Assembly (NCBI GenBank): GCA_014871385.1
Contig: CM026423.1
Location: forward strand, 12,207,952-12,271,951
DNA length: 64,000 bases
Direction of reading: 5' to 3'
DNA from: Ceratodon purpureus
Taxonomy: Eukaryota > Streptophyta > Bryopsida > Pseudoditrichales > Ditrichaceae
Below the pieces are notes generated by a model. The model saw only the letters and a program-made list of their open reading frames with translations, was not told the origin of the DNA and made no database searches. This document shows positions 53,353 to 63,943 of this stretch, piece by piece (the stretch's first letter is position 1; the number at the start of each line of letters is the position of its first letter). The translations under genes were made by a program, and so were the position numbers.

Positions 53353-54587
53353 TGAAAGTGTAGAAGTTGAATAAGGGTCTTTGATGAGGCCATTACTTTC
53401 CTCTATCCTAATGATGACGCAATTGTATATACAGGAAGAAGTTGGGGGTTTGGAGAAATTGCTGGAACAGAATGCAACAGTGCCGGTGAAAACCTTTAAA
53501 CTGGTATGAGCTTCTTGATACTAAACCTTCTGATGGGATTGTTTGGCTGATTTGTTGCTGTGACCTCACTATTGGCTTGATCACGTGGGCTGTGTAGATT
53601 AAGAAGAATCTAGCGTGAGCCTCCTGGGATGTACGCATTGTTTGCGTCCTCTACATGCCAATCGCACCTCCAAGAAGTGGACGAGCTCATTTTGGTAGAA
53701 AGCTGTATGCTATCGCAATGTAGAGGTAGACTTTATGTATTTTGTATTTGAATGACAAAACATTGTATCAAAAAAGTTATAGCGTGTTTAATTGTGTTTT
53801 AATTGACGCTTCGTTTGCGTTTTGAATGACGTTCTCTTGTGTTACACAACGTTATTGCTTACGTTCAATAGTGTTTGTATGTGTCATAATGATCATGAGC
53901 TATGCGTCCAGATAAACATTAAATTGCGTTTCAAGGAACACCCAAAATCCACTTTAATGTTACAAAGAGTTGACGCTGCAAATGTCAACTTTGGTCTAAA
54001 TGCGTTTTTCAAAACGCATTCAAATACGTGACACATGCGTTTATCAGCGTCCAAACACGTTAAGATGAACGTCCATACTACGTTTACGTTAACATACAAA
54101 ACACGTCACACTACGTTTACGTAAACACACAAAAACCGTCAACATAAACCGTTTCTGTAAACATACAAAACCCGACACCACAAATGCATCCGCAAATATT
54201 CTCCGATCCGTGATCATGACACGTGTCATCATCTCAACCATTGAAATCAAGTGCCACGTCAACTGCCACGCAATATCTGACGTGGAATGGACAATGGAGG
54301 GAAATATCCACGTAAACTCCAACGTGGAATGAAAAACAGCGGGAAATGCTCACGTGGCAAAAAGTAACTCCCTCGATTTACTGACCCCAGGTAACTTCTG
54401 GCAATTCCGAGTAACGTGGTTTAACAGAGATGACGTGCGCACGTTAAAACGTTTTAATGTGCCATGACGCGCCGCGTCATAATCAAAAGACCTATGTGAC
54501 AGGGCGCGTCACTTTGGACTAGTCAAAAAATCCACGTTAAACCGCGTTAAACGGCGTTATCTTTGACGCATCTCTGGCTTGGTGCCT

Positions 54588-55154
54588 GTTGCATGTTCAG
54601 GATCGATGACTTCGATAGTTGCCTTGTCGGAAGACAAGGGTTCCAGAGATACACTAGGGAAATTGGGTCCGGGAGAGCTAACGTACCAAAAGCGGTGCTC
54701 ATCGAATTTAACGTCACCACTAATGAGGATGCGGCGGTCAATCGGATTGAAACACCGGTAGGCCTTACTTTCTTCTGAATATCCTATCATGACGCACGGG
54801 ATAGTTTTGGGATCAATTTTTGTCCGTCTCTCATCAGGTACATGAACGTAAGCGACACACCCAAATATGCGTAGGTGGGAGAGATCAGGAACCTGGCCGA
54901 AAAGGAGTTGGTACGGGGAGAGACCTCCAACGTTTGATCGAGAAGGAGAGCGGTTCGTTAAATAGTTTGCTGTAGCCACCACTTCGCTCCACAGGAACCT
55001 CGGGGTATGTGCGTCAGCGACCATCGATCTTCCTTTTTCCAAGAGTGTGCGGTTCTTCCGCTCGGCGACGCCATTCTGGCGAGGAGTAAAAGCCTGCGTT
55101 AATTCGCGACCTATTCCGTGAGCGTCCAAGAAATCGCAAAATTCTTTGCTTAAG
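54588..55154 (-). pseudogene. Copia-2 integrase, C-terminal part
   Basis: Reads through the integrase motif RQNGVAERKNRTLLEKG and the C-terminal segment FGQVPDLSHLRIFGCVAYVH. It is bounded on one side by the 737-bp insertion and on the other by the CACTA element. Both insertions fall between codons that would otherwise be contiguous. Confidence 0.88.
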
Positions 55155-55158
55155 AATT

Positions 55159-55895
55159 GGGGGCAAGCACAATAAAGTGTACCACAAAGTGCAACATGTG
55201 ACCACTAGGAAGTGAATTTAAAGTGTGCTGTTTTTTATTGCTCAAAGCTGATTTTGAGCATTTTGGTGTAGTTTTTGAGCATTTTAGTCACTTTTTAAGG
55301 TCTCACAAGGTATCTTACAGGCATCTCCATAAAAAAAACATCTTCAATTGAACTTAATTTGACCGCTAGTTCTAAATCATGAAAATGAAGATGTTCTTCT
55401 TTCACTTTTTTTTTTCCCGACCATTCGCAAACATCAGAAAATTATTTTCTGAGCATTCGAACACCACAATATTTGAAGGGAAGAGCCCCAAAAGTTTCGC
55501 CCAAAACAGTGTCCAGAAAACGTCACGACGGTACTTTTGGTACACTTTATGGGTCCAAACTGTTGGAACCCCCGCATTTCTAGAATGGTACCTTAAGAAC
55601 GGAGTGGACAGCGAAATTAAATGTGACTTTCGAGGAATCCGTAAGCATTTCTCTTCACTTTCGCAAATAATCCCTTTCACTTGAACCGACTTCGCGGTAT
55701 CCGTTCCACTTCTAAACCTCGATGTCTTGTCTCGCACATTTGGGAAGTTCAAGAGAATCAAGTCTATTTTTGAAATCCATAACTAAATTTTGAATCAACA
55801 TAACTTAGATCCCACTTTCTTGAGTGTTTATAAGAAGGGCTGAAATTGTCAAATAGTTAAGCACTTTTTTGGTACACTTTATTGTGCTTGCCCCC
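55159..55895. mobile_element. 737-bp non-coding TIR element inside Copia-2 integrase
   Basis: Perfect termini beginning GGGGGCAAGCACAATAAAGT (55159-) with the complement ending at 55895 (about 25 bp). Flanking AATT on both sides (55155-55158, 55896-55899) is probably a 4-bp duplication. No transposase. The superfamily is unclear: the TSD does not fit Tc1/mariner (TA), PIF (3 bp) or hAT (8 bp). Confidence 0.8.
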
Positions 55896-55899
55896 AATT

Positions 55900-57202
55900 C
55901 TCCACCACGGTCGGTACGGAGACCGCCGATTTTCCGTTGGAGAAGGTTCTCAATCCAGGCTTTGAAGTTCTTGAAGGCCTGCATAGTGTCAGATTTACGT
56001 TTGAGAAACTTCAGAAAACAAAACCGAGAAAAATCGTCAGTGAATGAAGCGAAGTAGCTTGATCCGCCTAACGAGGGCAGTTTGATATCACCGCAGAGAT
56101 CTGCATGAATGAGCGCAAGAGGGCGAGTGGCACGCCGATCAGTGTGTCTGCGAGCACGTTCTCAACTTTGCTTCCCAACGATGCAGCTTTCACAAATGCG
56201 GTCAGAACCAGGCATGAGCGGTACTCCGCTTGCAAGACGATGAGACCCAATCAGGCGCACTCCTTGTTGGTTGAGGTGGCCGAGACGTCTGTGCCACAAG
56301 AGAGGCACAACTGGTGATTGAATGGCACATATGGGAAAGGCTGGCTTATCGATGATGTAGCGATATAAGCCTGTGTCTGGCTCACGTATTCCTTGTCCAA
56401 CAATTTTGTTAGGTCCATCGTAGACAAGACATTTATGCTTATCAAATACTAACACATATCCAGCATCTGTTATTTTTCCAACAGAAAGTAAATTTCTTGT
56501 GAGTCCTGGCACGTAATAAACATCGCTAATGTTTATTTCACCTTTCGGTCCAAGATTCACAGATCCTGTTCCTTGAACAGTGAAATTTTCATTGCCCGCA
56601 GTTTGGACACTAGACGTGCCTGGGGTTGGATTGAGTGTGGAGAACACACTGCGGTTGCCGCTTACATGGCGAGAGGCGCCAGAATCGACAAGCCACTCGT
56701 CCTTGCTAATCTCTAGGCCTGCTAAAGCTACCTCGAAAACATCTACGTCTGTTTCAACAGAATTTTCCAACTCCTCGATTACAACGTTCGACTGGAAGGG
56801 ACGAGGGTTGTTGCTGCGAACAGAGGATGAAGACGCAGACTGACGAGCTTGAGAACGTTTGACGACTTTGGCAGCGAGATCACGGCAGTGTTGAAGAATA
56901 TGTCCAGTGCCCCCGCACCAGTTGCATGTAATGGTGCGATCATTACGAAAGCCGACTTGAGGGAGTTGAGGCCGAGAGTTGTAACCACTGCCACCGGAGC
57001 GTGAGTTCTGATGTGAAAAACTAAGAGCCAATGCTTCGTCCTTGGTTCTACTTACAAGGCCTGCACGCATACGGTTCCGACTCTCTTCCTGGAAGAAGTC
57101 GTGCGGATACTTGTTCGAATGTGGGCAGTACAGCGCTAGTGCAGAAGCTTTGATATACTGAATCAAAGCTTGGAGGGAGAGAGTTAAGCATACGCTCGAC
57201 AA
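55900..57202 (-). pseudogene. Copia-2 gag end, protease, pre-integrase and integrase N-terminal part
   Basis: The frame 56162-57202 carries a CCHC knuckle (CNWCGGTGHILQHC), a protease active site (WLVDSGASRHVSGN), a GAG-pre-integrase (LLWHRRLGHLNQQG) and an HHCC-like CESCIVGKQ. A frameshift near 57090 joins it to the gag upstream, and another break near 56160 precedes the integrase core, which is read to the edge of the 737-bp insertion. Confidence 0.85.
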
Positions 57203-57254
57203 CTTCAGACTCTGGGACTTGTTGGCCTATGCCGACAAGTTCTGCTTGAACAGA

Positions 57255-57638
57255 CTACAGCTGTGAAAGGTATTCGGAGACTGATCCTCCTTCATGGAGA
57301 CGAATAGAATTCAGCTTATCTTTCAGCATGAGACGAGAAGCAGTGTTCCCAGTCTGATAGCGAGCTGCTAGCCTGTTCCACACATCTCGAGGATCGACAC
57401 AAGTTTGTATAATGAAATAAATATTCTCTTTGACAGACAAGCTTATGTTGGTGAGAGCCTTTACTCTTCCTTGTACTACATCAGCCAGTTCTCCAGGAAC
57501 AGGGACATTGATACTGGTAGGATCCACATATTGCCAGACGTTGTTTCTAAGCAAGACCATCTTGGTCCTGAACTTCCAGGTCTGATAATTTGCAAATCCT
57601 GAGAGTTTGCTTGACTCAGGACAATCTCCTGAGGCCAT
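57255..57638 (-). pseudogene. Copia-2 gag N-terminal part
   Basis: ATG at 57638 (MASGDCPESSKLSGF) followed by copia gag sequence (YQTWKFRTKMVLLRNNVWQY, ARYQTGNTASRLMLKDKL). A TAG stop at about 57255 interrupts it; the same frame continues with gag-like sequence after the stop. Confidence 0.88.
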
Positions 57639-57897
57639 AGTGATAAACTGTCTTGCTAAACACTCTAGTACTCGATAAACTAAATAACACACTTGCTAAG
57701 CACACTCACATCTAATAAGACAAAGAACCAAGGTGAGTAATAGAACTGCTGAACTCGGTATATATAATGGTCTGACTCCGAGCTAAGCTGCAGGAGTTTG
57801 TACTGAGGTGACTGCAACGATTTGGTTGGAGCAGAGCTCACAAGTTAACCTCGTAGGAATAGTGCTCACTACGGTCATAGCATTAATTACGAAACCT

Positions 57898-57909
57898 CCT
57901 CTGATACCA
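57898..57909 (-). other. Copia-2 primer binding site (tRNA-iMet)
   Basis: On the minus strand TGGTATCAGAGG directly follows the 5' LTR end. Confidence 0.85.
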
Positions 57910-58130
57910 TGTAGAAATTCACACGTGTCTCAATATATTCAAGTACTTTCCCTGAGTTAAATCCAAGGTTATATAGGGACTGTAATTGTAACAGTCTGAA
58001 CGTGTGAGTGATTGTTACGGCTGTTACATGCCCGTAACTGACTACCTCCACTAATCCACTATCTAAACTAATTGTACTACTGTAACCTAAACTAAAACTC
58101 ATTACTTCTAACTAACGCCAGGTGTGTACA
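57910..58130 (-). repeat. Copia-2 5' LTR, outer end missing
   Basis: Matches 49177-49397 with six differences. The first 25 bp expected from the 3' LTR (TGTTGGACC...) are absent at the outer edge, where unrelated sequence begins. Confidence 0.85.
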
Positions 58131-58924
58131 GCTTCACCAGAAGATGTTTGCCAGCAACCTTTGATCAGAAAAGTTACAACATGCTTGACGTAGCTTTTGA
58201 AGTCAAGATTCTCTTCTAGTGCAACGTAATTCGAAAGCTACGTCAAGCACAACCCATGAGCAAGTAGATGCACTGACAGAACTTAGCAATTTGAAAATCT
58301 CTTACGTCATTCTACAGGTTTCTGACCGTTACTAGATCTTTCCACAATAGCTCTCAACAATTGAAGACGAAGCCCTACAGTATCCTGTCCTTCCGCTTGC
58401 AGGACAGAAGTTTGAGCTCATGAATGCTGATTACTCTTGCAATGAATTGCTTTCTTGCTTCAAAAGAAAAAAAATAAAAAATGCTGATTACTCGTCCGCA
58501 CAGAGTTGATCAAATTTGTTTGGCCAGCCTCATGTGAGGCAAAATAAATTTGGTACCATCGATTAATCAACCCCAGTGGTTATTATAGAGTCCTCTCCTG
58601 ATTCTTTCATGTTCTTCCAAGTCGTGGTTCTTGAAAGTAGATGTGGTCATGAGGCAGTCTTTCCTTAGGAAGCTTGAACAATATCTCTGTTCACATCTTG
58701 ATAGAACTTTTTTATAAATCTAAGTGATTGAACATCAGTTCAATACTCATTTGAAAAATCTAATTAGCTCAAAATGAAACAACCAGCAGGAACATCAACC
58801 CTCAAGTTGTCATCTCGGAAAAGAAATTGAGAGTTTTATTAAAGAAATTGAGCCTCTCAAAGAAATTGATTCACTCTAATAAAACTCGTTATTTCCAACC
58901 TATAGCTCGGACTCGGTGAGTCGG
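58131..58924. other. Spacer between Copia-2 and the SDR gene
   Basis: It includes the SDR 3' UTR side near 58900. An inverted repeat-like pair (TTGACGTAGCTTTTGAA at about 58183 and GAAAGCTACGTCAAGC at about 58231) could form a hairpin of about 14 bp stem. No gene recognised. Confidence 0.45.
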
Positions 58925-60481
58925 TTAGAGACCAGCAAAGGGTGTCCCATCCTTTGTAACCGCTTGTTGCTTTCTTTTAGTTTCCTCATCAGGCCAGATT
59001 TGTGTAGGTCGGTGAGTCGAGACCCATAAGCATTCGCCTGTCATGCTTTCATCGTCTAGCGCGGAGAATGCAGCTGCACATGGAGAATTATTCAGCTTAA
59101 TTTGTTTAGGGCCAAGACCACTGCTGATTCAACAGTTCTCTAATCTTGTTTTGAATAGAAAACTCTCGGGGAAAGATCAAGAGAGTGGTGTTGTGGAAAT
59201 GCTTACCTGTTACTACTTTCTCCATTTCTACATATCCCACGTTTTCCTCGATGTAATCCTTGAGCAAAGGTGGCAGTGCAACTAGAAGTGGTGTATTCAC
59301 AAACTGCATCACTCAAAAAGAATAGTGTAAGTCTGAATCTGTGCAAGAGAAAAAATCCATGAAGAGTTGAATAATGTCGTCACGTCATCTGCAACGAGTC
59401 AATGCTAATCATGGACGTGATTGAGTGAATCAAGTACCTCGGGACAAATGGCGTTCACCCGAATCCCCATCCCCAAGTGAGCGAGGGACCTCGTGAACAT
59501 GGCCACTCCAGCTGCACATTCAAAAATTGAGTCAATAGAACCACTTCCCACAACTTGAATCTCAGGAAAGCACTCTTGTGGCGATTGGAGGTATGTCCAA
59601 AATATGAAACGCTACAACGAGTAATCAAACAAATATTTATGTTCCGACCTTTGCTTGAGCAGTAAACCGCAAATAGGTCGATAGGCATGAATGCGGCGGA
59701 TGAAGCGATATTCAATATGAGGCCTCCTTGCCCCTTCATAGCTTGAATCTAGGACAAAGTACAAAGGAAGTGGAATGGATGTGATTATGGTGCAGACATT
59801 TGAAATTAGAACAATTATAGGTTAAATGTGGATTGCTAGGAGGAGGTGAAGTGTACCGCATTACTGGTGGACTCAATGACAGCAGTAAGGTTGACATCAA
59901 TCATCTTGCGCCAAGATTTATCTTCGTAGAACGCGTTTGTTGAGAATACCCCCGCGTTGTTGATGCATATGTGAAGCCGCCCGAAGACATCATGGTGGCG
60001 GGCATATGCAGCAGCTAGCTCATCTGTATCAGAAATCAAACAACAACCAGGGAAAGCTTGAAAGGCCATCATCCATGAGGATTTTCATTGCCCCTGAGAA
60101 TCAAGGTTGCTGGAGCAAGCTCAGAAGTGGGTAGTGACTATTACCACTGTTCGCAACATCACATCGTATAAAGATTGCGGAAGGAGAATCGATTGGCTTG
60201 TAGGATATCTTTGCATGCTCTTCTTCCACCAAACGCACGGTTTCCTCGCCATGAGCGATGTTCAAGTCAAGTATGGTTAACCGCACTCCCCTGCCAGCAA
60301 GAGCCACAGCCAGAGCTCTTCCTGCACAGACCATAGCCAGAAATACTCCAATGTGATTCACAAATGCATAATTGGTTGACTGAGGGGGCAAGTGTGGTTC
60401 AAGAAGTTCGAGGAAAGGAAACATACCGATGCCACCTCCTCCTCCTGTGAGCAACGCAGATTGGCCCTGCTCGACCTTCAT
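58925..60481 (-). CDS. Short-chain dehydrogenase/reductase (classical SDR), seven exons
   Basis: Minus strand. Exons: 60481-60427, 60321-60145, 60023-59857, 59748-59649, 59511-59438, 59303-59207, 59073-58925; phases are consistent throughout, giving 272 aa. Classical SDR features: a nucleotide-binding LLTGGGGGIGRALAVALAGRG (~11-30), LDLN after strand 2 (Asp suggests NAD preference), CDVAN (~72-76), NNAG (~99-102), the catalytic Ser in NIASSAAF (~150), YCSSK giving Tyr162 and Lys166, and the motif NAICPEFVNTPL. It resembles 15-hydroxyprostaglandin dehydrogenase-like plant SDRs; the substrate is unknown. The exon 4 donor (AAAG|GTCGGA) is weak, but the joined protein has the expected spacing. 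The last exon is the least certain by homology. Confidence 0.88.
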
Positions 60482-61498
60482 GTTGCTTGTCCTAATTACT
60501 CTTCACCCAACCTGCAATGCTTTATGACATGAGCTCTCTTCCAAGTATTCCAAACTGCATCAAAAGTGGAGAGAAATGACGATAGCAGTGATCACTTAAT
60601 AGATGAAGTCCGATACTGGCGTAACGCTGGTGATCTTGTCTTCCCTCTACGTAACGTACGTGGTGAGATGATATACCCTACCACCTCCACCTCTAAGTTG
60701 AACTGATGAGTCAAGCTTCTTAACCAAAGTCCTGAGAACCTTGAAAATGAACATCCCGCTAGACTATCGTTGCAGCTCGCAGCGTGCATAACGGTGCAAT
60801 GCATTCAATGGAGAAGTTTACATCTACTCAGAAGATTCAAGAGGTAGAGAAAGTACTCATGCTTCCATTATCTGGTTGGTGACAAGTTTTCTAAGCCTCA
60901 AGCCATCCTGACGCATACTAACACAGCAGAAGTACTTACGTACTCGGCGTGTCAGCTCAAGAAAGAAGCAATATTTACTTTCATGCAGTCATAAACCTGA
61001 CACGTCCTGCTCCCATACACATGTTGCTGACAGGCAATACCGTGTCTGAATGAATGAGCCAAAAATGATACGGCGTGACCAGTTGCTTGTGAATTATGAT
61101 TTGAAAATGCCATGGCATGATCCTTGCTTGCTTGTTGTTAATTTCACACAACTTTGACGAAAACTCCAGACACTGATAACGATCGAATTCTAGAACTACT
61201 GAGATCTCGAGGAAGTACATACTTTAGCTGTGTGCCATGGATAACATCGGAGCTTTATCACACATAGTTTGCATCGAAGGACACACTGGTGACGATCTCA
61301 TGCTACCTAGAAGCTGCGACTTATACTTTCGTAATGCACTTGGTCTCTTGCAGGATATGTTGTGCCGCCCACAAGCTGGTTTTTTTGTATCAGGCAAGAA
61401 GGCGTAAACATTGCACTACAATCTATCTAGCTCAATGTCACTCTCTGGATCGAGTGGGAATTACCAAACTGTGGCTATTGTCACGGAGCTAACATCCC
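60482..61498. other. SDR promoter side and spacer
   Basis: No gene recognised; short frames only. Confidence 0.45.
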
Positions 61499-61499
61499 C

Positions 61500-61619
61500 A
61501 TATTCATTAAAATTGGCCAATCTTGTTTATATTGAGTGCCACACTATTCAAAATGAACTGAAATTATGTTATTAATTTAGCAGCCAATATAATCAAGATT
61601 GGCTTATTTAATGAATATA
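61500..61619. mobile_element. ~120-bp MITE, copy 1 (ATATTCATTAAA...TTGGCCAATC)
   Basis: Long imperfect terminal inverted repeats (ATTGGCCAATCTTGTTTATA and its complement, about 33 bp) flank a short AT-rich centre. Same family as 63817-63943. The target duplication was not resolved. Confidence 0.7.
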
Positions 61620-61682
61620 ACATTTAACATATTCACCCACCTGCCATTTTGCAATCTAAACTGTGGTTTCATGCTGTGATTA

Positions 61683-62184
61683 ACCCCTAACTGCCTAAGT
61701 AGGCCTTTTTGGCTTGATGTAAAAATTTCATCCATATTTTTTCATCTATCATGCACTTTTTCTAGTGATTTTTGAAAAAATTAAGCCTCATTTTGTGTTG
61801 GAGTATTTCACCAAAAATCTTGAAAATTTTGGTCTAAAAGTGTTCTTGAAGAAAAAAACTATTAAAATCAAGCATCCAAAAACTCTCCAAAAATCACTAT
61901 ACCTAAAGTACTACATTATAACCCATCACAACAAATTTCATCTACTTATTATCAATATCTTATTTGTTATTGAATTACAATATAATTTTTTAATTTATGT
62001 TTCAAAATTTATAAAAAAAGATTAGTGATAAATGTCATAAATTTAACCATATAGATAGAATCTTAAATTTAAAATGTATAACTTTTGTTTGTACATCAAG
62101 TTCTAAATACTCATATTAATTGCATTTTATAATGCATCTTTGCAAAACTGCCTAAACTAGACATAGGTCAGGACGTTTAGGGGT
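61683..62184. mobile_element. 502-bp MITE with ACCCCTAA termini
   Basis: Ends ACCCCTAACTGCC and CGTTTAGGGGT are flanked by TA (61681-61682, 62185-62186). The interior is very AT-rich and differs from the other ACCCCTAA elements except for short subterminal GGCC-containing motifs. Confidence 0.65.
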
Positions 62185-62186
62185 TA

Positions 62187-62905
62187 AGGTTATTTGATAT
62201 TTTTTCCCTCCATTTGTCCCTTCTGAATAAGTCAATTCATGCACATTGGATATGGATTGTACGTGCATTCATGAATGCATTAGATGGTAGTATACTCAGT
62301 ACTGCGCAAAAAGTGTCCAAGAGTATGTTCTTATTTTTATTTTTATTTTCCTAGACAAAAAGAAATACTTCATTTGAATGCCAATATTAATAACATAATG
62401 CCAAAAAAGAGTACCTTAGTACCATAGCAGGTTGGCTAAAAAAAATGCTAAAAACAAGAAAAGTAAAAATAAAAAAATTATGAAGATGATTCAAATTAGA
62501 ATAATTAGTTTTTGCAGTATTATATTATTTCTAAGCCATTAAAGGCCATTTTTACTGAATTTTTACTTTTATTATATTGATTTATATGTATCAGCAAAGC
62601 ACTTGCTAATCCTTAGTTCTAGTATTTGTGATATTCACATCAACTAAGGTTGAATGACCTATAACCATCAACTTAAGCTTGTTGATCTATTTATAGTGTT
62701 TATATAAGCGGTAAGATTTTTTTTTGGAAATTCAAAAAAGAATTTTATGAATATTGCAATTGTCGTGACTATCTATTTCTTCATGTTTGAATTGCTACAA
62801 ATTTTTTAAATGGATAGTAAGTCGTGACTCATTCCACAACATACAAAACTCCCTCCTTCCATAACAAGTTGTGCTAATGACCACTTGTTAAAGCATCCAT
62901 CACAA
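62187..62905. other. AT-rich spacer with a partial ACCATAGCAGG repeat
   Basis: At 62423 ACCATAGCAGGTTGGC is followed by sequence resembling the opposite end of the 14165/44769 repeat in reverse orientation, so this is a rearranged or deleted copy C. No gene. Confidence 0.45.
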
Positions 62906-62908
62906 TGA

Positions 62909-63327
62909 GAGCATCCGCACCCCTGCGCGGGGTGCGAGATACGCAAAACCCTGTTCTGAGGGCCCTCGCAACCTCCCGTAGCTTGTAATAAAACCGCCCC
63001 CCCCCCCCCCCCCCCCCCCCCCACCCCTCCGCGGTAAAACGGCAACTTTTTGACACCAAAGAGCAGACTGCGAGCTCTGTGATTGCTCTACAGCACCAAC
63101 GTGATGAGGCCCTAGCCCCACCGACACACGACCAGCTCAAAATTAGGTGGAAATTAGCGAAATTAGGGCGCGCAACAAGACTGCCAAAGTACACCAAACT
63201 CAGGAGCCCGCAAGGTTTTTTATAGATCCCGCAAAGCAAGTGTGTGTTACCCATGGGTGCTAAATTCTAGTCTGAGCCCGCAACAGACCTCCGCCGCTCC
63301 ACGTCCGGCCTAGGGGTGCGGATGCTC
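62909..63327. mobile_element. 419-bp MITE, GAGCATCCGCACCCC termini, TGA target site
   Basis: A 15-bp TIR (62909-62923, 63313-63327) is flanked by a direct TGA on both sides (62906-62908, 63328-63330). A 3-bp duplication of the form TNA suggests PIF/Harbinger mobilisation. It contains a long C run (62997-63022). Confidence 0.75.
62997..63022. repeat. C homopolymer (~26 bp)
   Basis: An uninterrupted cytosine run inside the MITE; its length may be uncertain in the assembly. Glycine-rich minus-strand frames across it are artefacts. Confidence 0.85.
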
Positions 63328-63330
63328 TGA

Positions 63331-63816
63331 GCACAATTGACTAAAAACCGAGAATTCTGAAAATTGAGAACTATTATACTGATAACCAAAACTAGACTTA
63401 AATCTAACCTAAAACTGTTGTGCCTATGATTTCATGTGGATTGGGTCCCACTAACCAACCACCCTCTGTCCATGTCCATGAGCACTGAAGACCCCATGTC
63501 CGCGCCTTGCTAGTATAACATAAGTATAGAGCTAAAAAATTGTCCCAATGAGAATAAAATTGAACGCGTGCCTCTACGATTTGAACTTCAAAGCCATCAC
63601 TTCAAAACATAGCCATGAATTTTTGACGCCTTAAATAAGCAACCTGAAGGAAAATGAGAGGGACAATAGACATGAAGAATCATCTATAAGAAAATAATTA
63701 AGAAGTTCAAAGCATGAGAGATTCGAGAAAGAGCAGATATGAGAAACCGCCACCAAAAGAACAAGTAGATTGAATTAGAAGGAAAGTTGAGAAAACTGAG
63801 GTATAGGGTACTTAGT
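63331..63816. other. Spacer
   Basis: Nothing recognisable. Confidence 0.5.
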
Positions 63817-63943
63817 ATATTCATTGAATTGGCCAATCTTATTTATATTGGCCGCCATACTATTCAAATAAATAAATAAATTGAACTTGAGTCACACTAT
63901 TTGAGCGGTCAATATAATCAAGATTGGCCAATTTAATGAATAT
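63817..63943. mobile_element. ~127-bp MITE, copy 2
   Basis: ATATTCATTGAATTGGCCAA at the left and its near-complement ending TTAATGAATAT at the right; a diverged sister of 61500-61619. Confidence 0.7.

Larger units (their letters stand above)
52147..54584. mobile_element. Non-autonomous CACTA (En/Spm) element
   Basis: Ends CACTAAGCCAGAGATGCG (52147-) and the complement at 54562-54584, with one mismatch at base 5 of the right end. The 3-bp target duplication is CCT (52144-52146, 54585-54587). Subterminal regions carry about ten copies of TGACGTGGAATG and many ACGTTAAA or GCGTTTCTTGTAAC motifs on both sides, typical of CACTA subterminal repeats bound by a TNPA-like protein. No transposase frame was seen. 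Inserted in the Copia-2 pol between integrase and RT. Confidence 0.9.
49177..58130 (-). mobile_element. Copia-2: degenerate Ty1/copia element with two nested insertions
   Basis: Minus-strand element. The 3' LTR is on the left (49177-49422) and the 5' LTR on the right (57910-58130). The shared 221 bp differ at six positions. Gag-pol is broken by an in-frame stop and frameshift in gag, a TAG near 51886, a 737-bp insertion in integrase (55159-55895) and a 2438-bp CACTA insertion (52147-54584). No target duplication is visible and the outer 25 bp of the 5' LTR are missing. A 213-codon ORF lies antisense between pol and the 3' LTR. Confidence 0.93.

Noticed and set aside
53408-53638. Possible CACTA transposase exon
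   Set aside because: No TNPD/TNPA-like motif; 76 codons without family resemblance.
55402-55761. 119-codon minus-strand frame inside the 737-bp element
   Set aside because: No recognisable domain; the element is too short for a transposase gene and the opposite strand is equally open.
62806-63254. Glycine-rich minus-strand frames
   Set aside because: Low-complexity translation of the C homopolymer inside a MITE.
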